In this document: one piece after another, positions 55,031 through 63,730 of the stretch
Numbering within the stretch: the first letter of the stretch is position 1
Layout: each line of letters starts with the position of its first letter
From: Pseudomonas sp. MF4836
GTDB lineage: Bacteria; Pseudomonadota; Gammaproteobacteria; Pseudomonadales; Pseudomonadaceae
DNA length: 64,000 bases
Reading direction: 5' to 3'
Assembly (NCBI RefSeq): GCF_002018875.1
Contig: NZ_MVOL01000001.1
Location: forward strand, 248,001 to 312,000
Position numbers and translations under genes: made by a program
Notes under the pieces: model-generated
Databases searched by the model: none
Told to the model about the DNA's origin: nothing
What the model saw: only the letters and a program-made list of their open reading frames with translations

Positions 55031-58000
55031 ATGTTTCTGGTTAAAAGGGCGCTCACGGTATTTTCCGTGTTGCCGCTGCTGACACTTTCCGCCCAGTCTG
55101 CTCAGGCGACTGATTATGAAAAAATCGACCTCAGTTCCGCGCAAGGCGAATCTCGGGTGCTCGATGACGTGCGCGTCGACTTCACCGGCAGCGGCCCGGG
55201 GATTCGTGTCAGCGGCGCGCAAAACCAGTTGCAGGGCGACGGTTACCAGGTGCAGGTCACGGCGGCCAGCGCGAACAGCGCGGTGGTCGGGGTGCAGGTG
55301 GAGGCCGGAGGCCAGGCCACGTTGAATGACGTCAGCATCACCACCGGCGGCTCCGACCGGGCCGACGGCGCGCTGGTGACGGGGACCGGCAGCCGCCTGA
55401 CGTTGAACGATGTGCAGATCACCACCGGTGGCTCCGGCAGTCGCGGGGGGGTGGCGACCGACGGCGGCCAGGCGGTGTTGTCCGGTGGCTCGATCAGCAC
55501 CTCGGGCAATCAGGCCGAGGCCCTGTCCGCCAGTGGCAGCGGCTCCAGCATCCAGGCCTCGAACATGGATCTTTCCAGCACGGCGACCTGGAGCGGCACC
55601 CTGGTGCGGGCCGCGAGCGGTGCCTCCATCAGCCTGGACAACGTGACGCTCAACACCCTGGGCAGCATGGGCGCGATGTCCGCTGAAGGGGTTGGTTCGT
55701 CCATCAGCGCCAATGGCGTCAACCTGACAGCGACTGACGGGCAGGGTGTGCGTGTCACCAGCGCGGCGTTGACCTTCCGCAACGGCAGCATCAACGCCAA
55801 GGGCGACGGCATTCTGCTGAGTCAGCTGTACCAGATACCGGGCGGCGTGGCCCAGGTCAGCAACAGCGACATCGTTTCGCAGAACGGCTACGGCATCAAC
55901 ATCAACGCTGACAGCGCCGCCGCCGACCTGGATAACGTGCGCATCACCACCCAGGGCAATTACGGTTCGGGGCTGTGGATGCCCGGGAGCAACAGCCGCG
56001 CCGACCTCAAGTGCAGCACCATCGAAACCTTCGGCAACCAGGCGACGGGCATCGACAACCGCGCTGGCAAGGCGACCATCACCGGGGGCAGTATCGTCAC
56101 CCACGGCACCAGCTCTCACGCACTGTATGCATCGGCCGATACCATCAACAGCCCGGGCGCCGAGTTCGACGTCAAAGGGGCGTGGATCGAAACCTTCGGC
56201 CGTGGTTCGGTGGGCGCCCTGGCGCGAATGTCCGGGGCCAAAGTCAGCGTCAGTAACAGCCGCATCCTGACCCACGGTGACTCCGCCTACGGCCTGTTCG
56301 CCTCCGGGCGTGGAGCCAGCGTGGCACTTGTCGACTCCGACCTGTTGACTGAGGGCGAGTCAGCCTATGGCCTGTCCATCAGCAACAATTCCACGGCCAG
56401 GTTTCAGGGATCGGCCGTGCAAACGGTGGGTACCTCCGCCCACGGCATTGTCAGTTACGCCACCGGGGCCGGGGTGGTGAATGACATCGAGGTCAACGCC
56501 AGCCAGATCGTCACCCAGGATGGTGTGGGCATCCTGGTCAATGGCGGCGGCCTCGACATCCGCCTCACCGACAGCCGCCTGCTGGCCCGCAGCGCCGGCC
56601 AGCCGGGCACCGCGCTATGGATTACCGACCGTGCCGGCGGGGTGTTGGCGGGGGATGTGCAACTGGATGCCGTGAGGTCGCAGATCAGCGGCGACATCGT
56701 GGTCGACGCCGGCACCCTGCAACTGAACCTGGGCGATCACTCGACCTTGCACGGGGCCATTCAGGACAACCGGCAAAGCGCCCGGCTGGACATCGACGAC
56801 AGCAGCTTCTGGACGCTCACGGGCGACTCCACACTCAATCAGTTGACGAATGCCGGGGTGGTGGAGTTCGCCGATCCGGGCCTGGGCGGCGCCTTCAAGC
56901 AACTCAAGGTGAGCGGTGACCTGAGCGGCGACGGGCTGTACATCATGAACACCGACCTGGGCCAGCAGGCGGGCGATCGGCTGCTGGTCGGTGGCCAGGT
57001 CACCGGGCAGAACCAGATCCTGGTCCGCAACTCCGGCGCCGAACCCGGTGCCGACGGGCAACGCCTGACCCTGGTGGAGAGTGCCGGGGGACCGGGCTCG
57101 TTCAGCCTGGCCAACGCCGGAAAGGTGGTCGATGCCGGGACCTATCGCTATGAGCTGCAAGGCGATGCCCAGTCCGGCGAGTGGAACCTGGTCAACGTCG
57201 GACGCAACCAGCCGCTGACTCCAGGGCCGGACAACCTGTCCACCGGCGCCAGTGCTGCCATCAACAGCAGCGCCATCGCCACCTTGCGCGGCACCTGGGA
57301 CGCCGAGCGCGCGACCCTGGTACAGCGGGTCGGCGAACTGCGTGCCGGTACGGGCGGCCAGGGCCTGTGGGTCCGTGGCTTCGGGCAGCAGCAATCCCTG
57401 GACAACGGCGTGGGCCGGGACTTTTCGCAACGGGTGCAGGGCAGCCAACTGGGGATCGACACCCGCATCGCCACTGCCCAGGGGGCGCTGGTGGTGGGTG
57501 GCCTGGCGGGGTACAGCCAGACCGACCGCGATTTCAAGGGCGAGGGCAGCGGCAAGCTCGACAGTTACCACGCGGGGGCCTACGCCACCTACCTGGATGA
57601 CTCGGGCTGGTACACCGACACCTTGCTCACCCTCAACCGCTGGTCCACCCGGCTGGATGTGCACGGCACCGATGGCGCCAAGGTCTCCGGGCATTCACGC
57701 AGCCACGGGGCCGGGGTTTCGGTGGAAGCCGGCAAGAAAATCAACCTCGATGACGGCTGGTTTGTCGAACCCCAGGTGCAAGTCTCGATGCTCTACGTGG
57801 CCGCGGACAGCTACCGCCTGGACAACGGCCTGCAAGTCGATGCCGGTAACGGCCTGTCGACCCAGATGCGCGCCGGCGCCCGCACCGGACGCGCATTGCC
57901 ACTGGACAACGGCGTGCGCCTGCAACCCTACCTCAAGGCCGGTTGGGTCGAAGACTTCTCGGCCCGCAATACGGTCAAGACCAACGGCATCAGCAGCCGC

Positions 58001-58153
58001 CCCGATGGCAGTGGCGGCGGCTGGTATGCCGGGGCCGGGGTCACTGCGCAGGTGAGTCCCAAGCACCAACTGTATGCCGATCTGGAGACCAGCGAGGGTT
58101 CCAGCATCGACCGTCCCTGGGCGGCCAATATCGGCTACCGCTACAGCTTCTGA
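55031..58153 (+). CDS. Autotransporter adhesin (type Va)
   Basis: A 1040-residue exported protein. The signal peptide (1-26, ending SAQSAQA) leads into a long right-handed beta-helix passenger built of imperfect repeats (DNVRITTQG, NSRILTHGDSAYGLFASG, SDLLTEGESAYGLS). A pertactin-like linker follows, and a C-terminal autotransporter barrel (about 775-1040) ends with the outer-membrane signature ANIGYRYSF. The passenger has almost no cysteine and no visible protease triad, so it is probably an adhesin or aggregation factor. The upstream frame opens at 54977, but ATG 55031 gives the clean signal peptide. It is divergent from the PvrS-like kinase. Confidence 0.92.
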   Translation: MFLVKRALTVFSVLPLLTLSAQSAQATDYEKIDLSSAQGESRVLDDVRVDFTGSGPGIRVSGAQNQLQGDGYQVQVTAASANSAVVGVQVEAGGQATLNDVSITTGGSDRADGALVTGTGSRLTLNDVQITTGGSGSRGGVATDGGQAVLSGGSISTSGNQAEALSASGSGSSIQASNMDLSSTATWSGTLVRAASGASISLDNVTLNTLGSMGAMSAEGVGSSISANGVNLTATDGQGVRVTSAALTFRNGSINAKGDGILLSQLYQIPGGVAQVSNSDIVSQNGYGININADSAAADLDNVRITTQGNYGSGLWMPGSNSRADLKCSTIETFGNQATGIDNRAGKATITGGSIVTHGTSSHALYASADTINSPGAEFDVKGAWIETFGRGSVGALARMSGAKVSVSNSRILTHGDSAYGLFASGRGASVALVDSDLLTEGESAYGLSISNNSTARFQGSAVQTVGTSAHGIVSYATGAGVVNDIEVNASQIVTQDGVGILVNGGGLDIRLTDSRLLARSAGQPGTALWITDRAGGVLAGDVQLDAVRSQISGDIVVDAGTLQLNLGDHSTLHGAIQDNRQSARLDIDDSSFWTLTGDSTLNQLTNAGVVEFADPGLGGAFKQLKVSGDLSGDGLYIMNTDLGQQAGDRLLVGGQVTGQNQILVRNSGAEPGADGQRLTLVESAGGPGSFSLANAGKVVDAGTYRYELQGDAQSGEWNLVNVGRNQPLTPGPDNLSTGASAAINSSAIATLRGTWDAERATLVQRVGELRAGTGGQGLWVRGFGQQQSLDNGVGRDFSQRVQGSQLGIDTRIATAQGALVVGGLAGYSQTDRDFKGEGSGKLDSYHAGAYATYLDDSGWYTDTLLTLNRWSTRLDVHGTDGAKVSGHSRSHGAGVSVEAGKKINLDDGWFVEPQVQVSMLYVAADSYRLDNGLQVDAGNGLSTQMRAGARTGRALPLDNGVRLQPYLKAGWVEDFSARNTVKTNGISSRPDGSGGGWYAGAGVTAQVSPKHQLYADLETSEGSSIDRPWAANIGYRYSF

Positions 58154-58171
58154 CGCTGGGCGGCGTTTGTG

Positions 58172-58205
58172 GCCGGTGCTGCGAGCAGACGCAGCGCCGG
58201 CTTTT
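58172..58205 (+). terminator. Intrinsic terminator of the autotransporter gene
   Basis: GCCGGTGCTGCG pairs with CGCAGCGCCGGC (one G-U) around AGCAGA and is followed by TTTT, 18 bases past the stop. Confidence 0.85.
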
Positions 58206-58282
58206 CACGAATGGGCGCGCCTTTGGCCTGGCCGTGAATGAATGAGCAAATGGCCGCCCGAGCCGCCCGCAAAATGATTTAT

Positions 58283-58295
58283 CATACGCCGTATG
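58283..58295. promoter_or_regulatory. Candidate TetR operator
   Basis: CATACG-C-CGTATG is a perfect palindrome, flanked by AT-rich sequence (TTTAT on both sides), 24 bases before the reductase start. It is likely the site of the TetR protein encoded in the same operon. Confidence 0.55.
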
Positions 58296-58318
58296 TTTAT
58301 TTGCGCGAGGTAGCGGCT

Positions 58319-58867
58319 ATGGCGTTCGGCAAGGTTTTTATCGCCACATCGGTGGATGGATTTATCGCCCGCAGCGATGGCGGCATCGACTGGCTGCCCG
58401 CTGGGGAGTCCGGCGAGGACTATGGCTACGGGGCGTTCATGGCCTCGGTGGATGGCATTGTCATGGGCCGTGGCACCTATGAAAGCGTCCTGGGCTTCGA
58501 GCCCTGGCCGTTCGAAAAACCGGTGGTGGTGCTCAGCCGTACCTTGAGTGAGCAGGATGTGCCGCACCCCCTGCGGCACCGGCTGCGGATCAGCGCCGCC
58601 GAGCCCCTGGCACTGGTGGCGCAACTGCGGGCCCAGGGCTGGGAACATGCCTATATCGATGGCGGGGCGGTGATTCGAAGCTTTTTGCACGCCGGGTTGA
58701 TCGACGAATTGACCCTGACCCGGGTGCCGGTGCTGATCGGCAGCGGGCGGCCCCTGTTCGGCGAACTTGAGGGGGATGTGCGCTTGAGCGTGGTCGCTTC
58801 GACGCTGTATGCCGATGGCCTGGTCAGTACCCGCTATCGCGTCGAGACGGGGCCCGCCCATGACTGA
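58319..58867 (+). CDS. DHFR/RibD-fold reductase
   Basis: A 182-residue protein of the dihydrofolate-reductase-like RibD C-terminal family. It has KVFIATSVDGFIARSDGGIDWL, VMGRGTYESVLGF and AYIDGGAVIRSFLHAGLIDELTLTRVPVLIGSG (quoted in parts), typical of NADPH-dependent reductases related to YwjB/YyaP. The substrate is unknown. GAGG precedes ATG 58319; the longer frame to 58238 crosses the operator. It overlaps the TetR gene by eight bases, so both are made together. Confidence 0.87.
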   Translation: MAFGKVFIATSVDGFIARSDGGIDWLPAGESGEDYGYGAFMASVDGIVMGRGTYESVLGFEPWPFEKPVVVLSRTLSEQDVPHPLRHRLRISAAEPLALVAQLRAQGWEHAYIDGGAVIRSFLHAGLIDELTLTRVPVLIGSGRPLFGELEGDVRLSVVASTLYADGLVSTRYRVETGPAHD

Positions 58868-59402
58868 GAAAACCAGGCGCAGCGGTCGTCCCGCAGCCGG
58901 CAGTTCTCTCAACCTCGATCAGGTCCTGGACGCCGGCCTGAGCCTGCTGGAAGCAGTGGGGCCCCAGGCTTTTGGTGGCAGGGCCCTGGCGCGACAACTG
59001 GGGATCACGCCGATGTCGGTGGCCTATCACGTGGGCGATCAGCACAACCTGATGCGCCTGCTGGTGGAGCGGGTGCACGCCGAACCGCTGCCCGAACCGG
59101 CACCGGACCTGCCGCCCCGGCAACGGCTCCAGGCCCTGTTGGGTGGTTATATGGCGCGGGTTCGCCGGCACCCGGCTTTGACCTTGTGCGTCCTCAGTGA
59201 CCCGCAGTTGTTCCATGGCTCGCTGGCGGACCTCAGCGCGCGCCTGCGGCAGGCCGTGGGCCAGTTCGACGATGACCCGGTGCTGTTCGACCTGCTGCTC
59301 GACTACACCCACGGCCATGCCCTGGCGCTGGCCTTGGCCGGTGAGGCTGGGCACGCACTGGAAGGGGCGTATGAAGCCGGGCTGCGGCGTTTGTTGCGCT
59401 GA
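58860..59402 (+). CDS. TetR-family regulator
   Basis: A 180-residue repressor with an N-terminal HTH (about 28-60; GGRALARQLGITPMSVAYHV) and a helical ligand-binding C-terminal domain. The start inside the reductase gene (ATG 58860, overlapping frames) indicates coupling. It probably represses its own operon through the palindrome at 58283-58295. The inducer is unknown. Confidence 0.88.
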   Translation: MTEKTRRSGRPAAGSSLNLDQVLDAGLSLLEAVGPQAFGGRALARQLGITPMSVAYHVGDQHNLMRLLVERVHAEPLPEPAPDLPPRQRLQALLGGYMARVRRHPALTLCVLSDPQLFHGSLADLSARLRQAVGQFDDDPVLFDLLLDYTHGHALALALAGEAGHALEGAYEAGLRRLLR

Positions 59403-59516
59403 ATTCCGGCAGTGGCGGGGACCAGCATGGCCGCGACCATTGCCCGAGATCGAACCCTGCGACGCTGGGTTCGAACACCTGGAACAGCCCTGAGTCGACT
59501 GGCGCCGCATTCAGCG

Positions 59517-61058
59517 TCAGGCGCCATCACCCTCGATCGCCTCGATCAAGGCCAGGGCCTCGCTGCGTGACAGCGGGCGCTGCATGCGTTGCGCGAGCAC
59601 GGCCATGGTGCGCTGGTGCTCGCAGGCCACCACCGACTCGACCTGTTCATCGACGCACAGCAGCGCGATAAAGCACTGGCGCTCCGGTTCTCCCAGGTAC
59701 TCAATGTGCGTCCAGTCCCGGGCGTGGCCCAGGACTTCGAAGGTCTTGCCGTAGTGGTAAGTCCAGAAAAACGGCACATCGGCAAACTCCCGGTGCCCAC
59801 CCAGCATATTGCCGGCGGCGAGAAAGGCCTGCTGCTGCGCCAGGCGCCAATGTTCGAGGCGCAGCGGGCGACCGGCGAGGGGGAAAGTCAGCATGTCGCC
59901 GGCCGCCCACAGGCCCTCGGCCACGCGCATCTGGCCATCGGCCTGGAGTGACTGGTCGTCGGCCAGGGGCAGGCCACGGGTCAGGCCGGTCGCCGGTTTG
60001 ATGCCGGTGCCGAACAGCACCAGATCAGTGTCGAGCCGGGTGCCGTCCCGCAGCATTACCGCTTCGACCCGGCTCGTGCCCTCAAGCCTCACGGCCTCGG
60101 TGTCGGGGTGGAAAAGCACGCCGTTGCGCTGGTGCAGGTCGCGCAAGGAGCGGCCGATGCGCTGCCCCAACTGCTTGGCCAGGGGCACGGCGTGGCGCGC
60201 CACCACCTGCACCTGCAACCCGGCCTTGATCATGGCCGAGGCCGCTTCCAGGCCGATAAAACCGTCGCCGATAATCACCACTCGGCTGCCCGGCGCGCAG
60301 GCATCGAGCAACTGTTCGGCATCGGCCAGGGAACGCAGGACAAAGGTCCCGGGTAGTTGGGCGCCGGCAATCGCCGGTCGCTGGGCAATGCCGCCGGTGG
60401 CCAGCAGCGCCGCGTCGTAGGTCAGGCTCTGGCCGTCGGCCAGGGTCAGGGTGCGCGCGTCGGCATCCACCGCGCGCACTTTGCCGCGCAGGCGCTGGAT
60501 ATCGGCGCTGCGATAAAAATGCGGGTCGAGCAGGGAGGGGATTTCTTCGATCGCCATGTCGCCGGCGATCACGAATTTGCTCAAGGCGGTACGGTCGTAG
60601 GACGTGGGGTGTTCCGGGTCGATCCACACCAGTCGCCCGGCATAGCCCTTGGACCGCAGGGCGAAGATGGCCGCGCTGCCGGCCGCCCCGGCGCCCACCA
60701 CCACAAAACAGCGATTGTCGCGTCGGGAGGAGGGGGGCGTCGCCGGCATGGGCTGGTCATCGACCCACACGGTCTGTTCCTCGACCCGCACTCCGTAGCG
60801 CTTGAGGTGTGCCAGGGCCGGCGGCTCACAGACCTCGCCGTTTTCCAGGGCAAACGCCGCCTTGTGCCAGGGGCAGATCAGCCGGCCTGCACAGACCGCC
60901 CCGTCTTCCAGCGGTGCGCCGGCATGCGGGCATTGGGCCTGGAAAGCGCGGACGGCCTGGCCATGGCGCAGCAGCACGACTTCCTCGGCCCCGGCCTGGA
61001 GCCGTATGCCGCGGTCGTCACGCAACTCATCCAGGCGGGCCACGGCATGAAAGGTCAT
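59517..61058 (-). CDS. Rieske-FAD/NAD(P) reductase (AIFL-like)
   Basis: A 513-residue fusion with an N-terminal Rieske 2Fe-2S domain (ligands Cys43, His45 in CPHAG and Cys62, His65 in CPWHK), a pyridine-nucleotide-disulfide-type FAD/NAD domain with VVVGAGAAGSAA (about 118-129), VVIIGDGFIGLEAA for NAD, and GLWAAGD for FAD, and a C-terminal reductase-like domain. It resembles AIFM3/AIFL and ferredoxin reductases. The electron acceptor is unknown. No oxygenase is adjacent. It follows a small exported protein gene by 16 bases. Confidence 0.9.
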   Translation of the reverse strand: MTFHAVARLDELRDDRGIRLQAGAEEVVLLRHGQAVRAFQAQCPHAGAPLEDGAVCAGRLICPWHKAAFALENGEVCEPPALAHLKRYGVRVEEQTVWVDDQPMPATPPSSRRDNRCFVVVGAGAAGSAAIFALRSKGYAGRLVWIDPEHPTSYDRTALSKFVIAGDMAIEEIPSLLDPHFYRSADIQRLRGKVRAVDADARTLTLADGQSLTYDAALLATGGIAQRPAIAGAQLPGTFVLRSLADAEQLLDACAPGSRVVIIGDGFIGLEAASAMIKAGLQVQVVARHAVPLAKQLGQRIGRSLRDLHQRNGVLFHPDTEAVRLEGTSRVEAVMLRDGTRLDTDLVLFGTGIKPATGLTRGLPLADDQSLQADGQMRVAEGLWAAGDMLTFPLAGRPLRLEHWRLAQQQAFLAAGNMLGGHREFADVPFFWTYHYGKTFEVLGHARDWTHIEYLGEPERQCFIALLCVDEQVESVVACEHQRTMAVLAQRMQRPLSRSEALALIEAIEGDGA

Positions 61059-61074
61059 GGGCCGTATCCTTCAA

Positions 61075-61434
61075 TCAGTCGCCGGCGCCCCCCGCCCCCG
61101 AACCTGCGCCGACCGCGCCGCCGGAGCCCGCCTTGCCGGTGCCCATCGGGCCTTTCTGGGTCTGTTCCGATTTATTGTTCTGCAACTGGTCGTTGGAGTA
61201 CGGGCCGGGTTGGGTATTGGTGGTGTTGTTCTTGGGTTTGGCGCCCGAACCGGTGCCGCCGCTGGGCGGGCTGGGGTTGGTGCCCGGTGGCATTGCCGAG
61301 CCGCCGTTGTCGTTGCTGTTCATGCCCGACGCGTTTGGCGCCTGGTGGGTATCGGCGGTTGCCGCCTGCACCGGGCCTGCCAGCACGCAGGCCAGGCCAG
61401 CCAGGGCCAATGTGGTACGCAAAGAATTTTTCAT
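61075..61434 (-). CDS. Small exported low-complexity protein
   Basis: A 119-residue protein with a signal peptide (1-24; LRTTLALAGLACVLAGPVQA) and a mature part made mostly of Gly, Ser, Asn, Pro and Ala (GGTGSGAKPKNNTTNTQ, GKAGSGGAVGAGSGAGGAGD). It is probably disordered and periplasmic. GAGG lies about seven bases before ATG 61434. It is the first gene of a two-gene unit with the Rieske-FAD reductase. The function is unknown. Confidence 0.72.
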   Translation of the reverse strand: MKNSLRTTLALAGLACVLAGPVQAATADTHQAPNASGMNSNDNGGSAMPPGTNPSPPSGGTGSGAKPKNNTTNTQPGPYSNDQLQNNKSEQTQKGPMGTGKAGSGGAVGAGSGAGGAGD

Positions 61435-61789
61435 GGGAGAACCTCTTGCTGGGACCAGGTGCAATGCACGACCCAAGGGCATCTGCCACGGGCGGTCAGG
61501 GTGCAGTCCTCATCCGGTGAGCGATTTCAAACCTCGCCAGATTGGGAAAGCGCAGGAGCCCGGAAAGTTTAAAAAATTTGCCGATCAACGATGAATGGAA
61601 GCGCGCTGGGACTTGTCCGATGAACATTGCAGCCCGCGTGGCGGCGCTTCCCGTGGGGGCAGGCTGCTGCAGGGCGGCACGAATGGCATGTTGTATTTTC
61701 AAGGGGAGGGTGCAGACTGATTCGGCGCCCCGTTCGGGGCAGGAACCCCCCTTTGTTCAGGCACACAATAATAAACCGCGGAGACCGCC
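61435..61789. other. 355-base divergent intergenic region
   Basis: It separates the small exported protein gene from the hybrid kinase gene. It contains a short hairpin, GCCCCGTTCGGGGC (61727-61740), followed by AGGAACC and an AT-rich ACAATAATAAA (61766-61775) that could be the kinase -10 region. I see no gene, repeat or other clear site in the rest. Confidence 0.4.
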
Positions 61790-63730
61790 ATGTCTGACCA
61801 GCCCGAGCTGCCACCCCGCGTCGATGATGATCGCTTTCGGCTGTTGGTCGATGCCGTGATCGATTACGCGATCTACATGATCGACGCCCAGGGGTTTGTC
61901 GTCAGTTGGAACACCGGGGCCAGGCGCTTCAAGGGCTATCAGGAAGCGGAAATCCTCGGCGCGCATTTCTCCTGTTTCTATACCCCCGAGGACCGTCAGG
62001 CCGGGCTACCCCAGCGCACCCTGGATACTGCCCTGCACGAGGGTCGGTTCGAGGGCGAGGGCTGGCGGGTGCGCAAGGATGGCACGCACTTCTGGTGCCA
62101 TGTGGTGGTCGACCCGATCCGCGACCCCCAGGGCCAGTTGCTGGGGTTTGCGAAAATCACCCGCGACCTGACCGAGCACAAACTCGCCGAGCAGACCCTG
62201 AAGCAGAGCGAGCAGCAATTTCGCCTGCTGGTGCAGAGCGTCACCGATTACGCCATCTACATACTCGATGCCCAGGGCCGGGTCAGCAGCTGGAACCTGG
62301 GGGCGCAACGGATCAAGGGCTATGCCGCCCAGGAGATCATCGGCAAGCATTTCTCGCTGTTTTATAGCGAGCAGGACCGCGCCGCCGGGGAGCCGGCGCG
62401 GACCCTGGAGATTGCCCGGCAGGACGGGCGCTTCGAAAAGCAGGGCTGGCGGGTGCGCAAGGACGGCACGCAGTTTCTGGCCCATGTGGTGGTCGACCCG
62501 ATCCGCGCCGACACCGGGGAAATCATCGGCTTCGCCAAAATCACCCGGGACATCAGCGAAGCCTTCGAAGCCCAGAAAAAACTCGAACTGGCGCGGGAGG
62601 CGCTGTTCCAGTCGCAGAAACTCCAGGCCATCGGCCAGCTCAGCGGTGGCATCGCCCATGACTTCAACAACCTGCTGACGGTGATTCTGGGCAACCTGGA
62701 ACTGCTGCAAAAGCGCCTGGGGGATGACCCGAAGCTGACGCGTCTGGCGACCAATGCCGTGCTGGGCGCCCAGCGTGGGGTGTCGCTGACCCAGCGCATG
62801 CTGGCCTTTGCCCGGCGCCAGGAACTCAAGACCGAATCGGTGCAACTGAGCCAGCTGCTGGCCAGCCTCAATGACCTGCTGTGCAGTTCCGTGGGGCCCC
62901 AGGTGATCGTCACCGCCGAACTGCCGCCCGAGCTGCCGGCGGTGCAGGCCGATATCAACCAGTTGGAACTGGCCCTGCTCAACCTGGCGAGCAACGCCCG
63001 GGATGCCATGCCCGGCGGCGGCAATATCCATATCAGTGCCCAGGTGCGCGGCGCCCTCGGCACCCTGGGTGAAACACACTACGTGTGCCTGTCGGTGATG
63101 GACTCCGGCGAAGGCATGGATGAACAGACCCTGGCCTGCGCCGCCGAGCCTTTCTTCACCACCAAGGGCCTGGGCAAGGGCACCGGGCTCGGTTTGTCCA
63201 TGGTGCATGGCCTGGCCGAACAGCTGGGCGGGCGACTGGTGCTCAAGAGCAGCAAGGGCCAGGGCACCACCGCGGAGCTGTGGCTGCCCCTGGCCACCGA
63301 AGCGGCCCGTCAGTTGCCGCTGAAACAGGATCCAGGCCTGAAACCGACGTTCAAACCGTTGTCGGTGCTGGTGGTCGACGATGACAGCCTGGTGCTCAAC
63401 AGCACCACGCTGCTGCTCGAAGACCTGGGCCACCGGGTGATCTGCGCAGACTCCGGGGCCCAGGCCCTGCATTGCATCGAGCACGAGCCGGACATCGACC
63501 TGATGATCACCGACGTCGCCATGCCGCAAATGGATGGTGCGCAACTGGCCGAGGCCATGCGCCAATTGCGTCCGGAGTTGCCGGTCATCCTGGCCACCGG
63601 CTATGCCCAGGACCTCGCCGGCCTGGCCAGCACCCTGCCACGGCTGTTCAAGCCCTACACCCAGTTGCAGTTGCTCGAAGCCGTGACCCAGGCGCTGGAA
63701 AAGCCCCCGGCACAGGGGCGCCTGGGATGA
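61790..63730 (+). CDS. Soluble tandem-PAS hybrid histidine kinase
   Basis: A 646-residue cytosolic sensor with no membrane segment. PAS1 (about 15-128) and PAS2 (about 143-256) are strikingly alike (DYAIYMIDAQG/DYAIYILDAQG; GWRVRKDGTHF/GWRVRKDGTQF), which shows internal duplication. HisKA has phospho-His290 in GGIAHDFNNLL, then HATPase (NLASNARDAM, GTGLGLSMVHGLAEQ) and a C-terminal receiver (Asp near 574, MITDVAMPQMDG). GGAGA lies six bases before the ATG. The stop overlaps the xthA start by ATGA. Confidence 0.92.
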   Translation: MSDQPELPPRVDDDRFRLLVDAVIDYAIYMIDAQGFVVSWNTGARRFKGYQEAEILGAHFSCFYTPEDRQAGLPQRTLDTALHEGRFEGEGWRVRKDGTHFWCHVVVDPIRDPQGQLLGFAKITRDLTEHKLAEQTLKQSEQQFRLLVQSVTDYAIYILDAQGRVSSWNLGAQRIKGYAAQEIIGKHFSLFYSEQDRAAGEPARTLEIARQDGRFEKQGWRVRKDGTQFLAHVVVDPIRADTGEIIGFAKITRDISEAFEAQKKLELAREALFQSQKLQAIGQLSGGIAHDFNNLLTVILGNLELLQKRLGDDPKLTRLATNAVLGAQRGVSLTQRMLAFARRQELKTESVQLSQLLASLNDLLCSSVGPQVIVTAELPPELPAVQADINQLELALLNLASNARDAMPGGGNIHISAQVRGALGTLGETHYVCLSVMDSGEGMDEQTLACAAEPFFTTKGLGKGTGLGLSMVHGLAEQLGGRLVLKSSKGQGTTAELWLPLATEAARQLPLKQDPGLKPTFKPLSVLVVDDDSLVLNSTTLLLEDLGHRVICADSGAQALHCIEHEPDIDLMITDVAMPQMDGAQLAEAMRQLRPELPVILATGYAQDLAGLASTLPRLFKPYTQLQLLEAVTQALEKPPAQGRLG

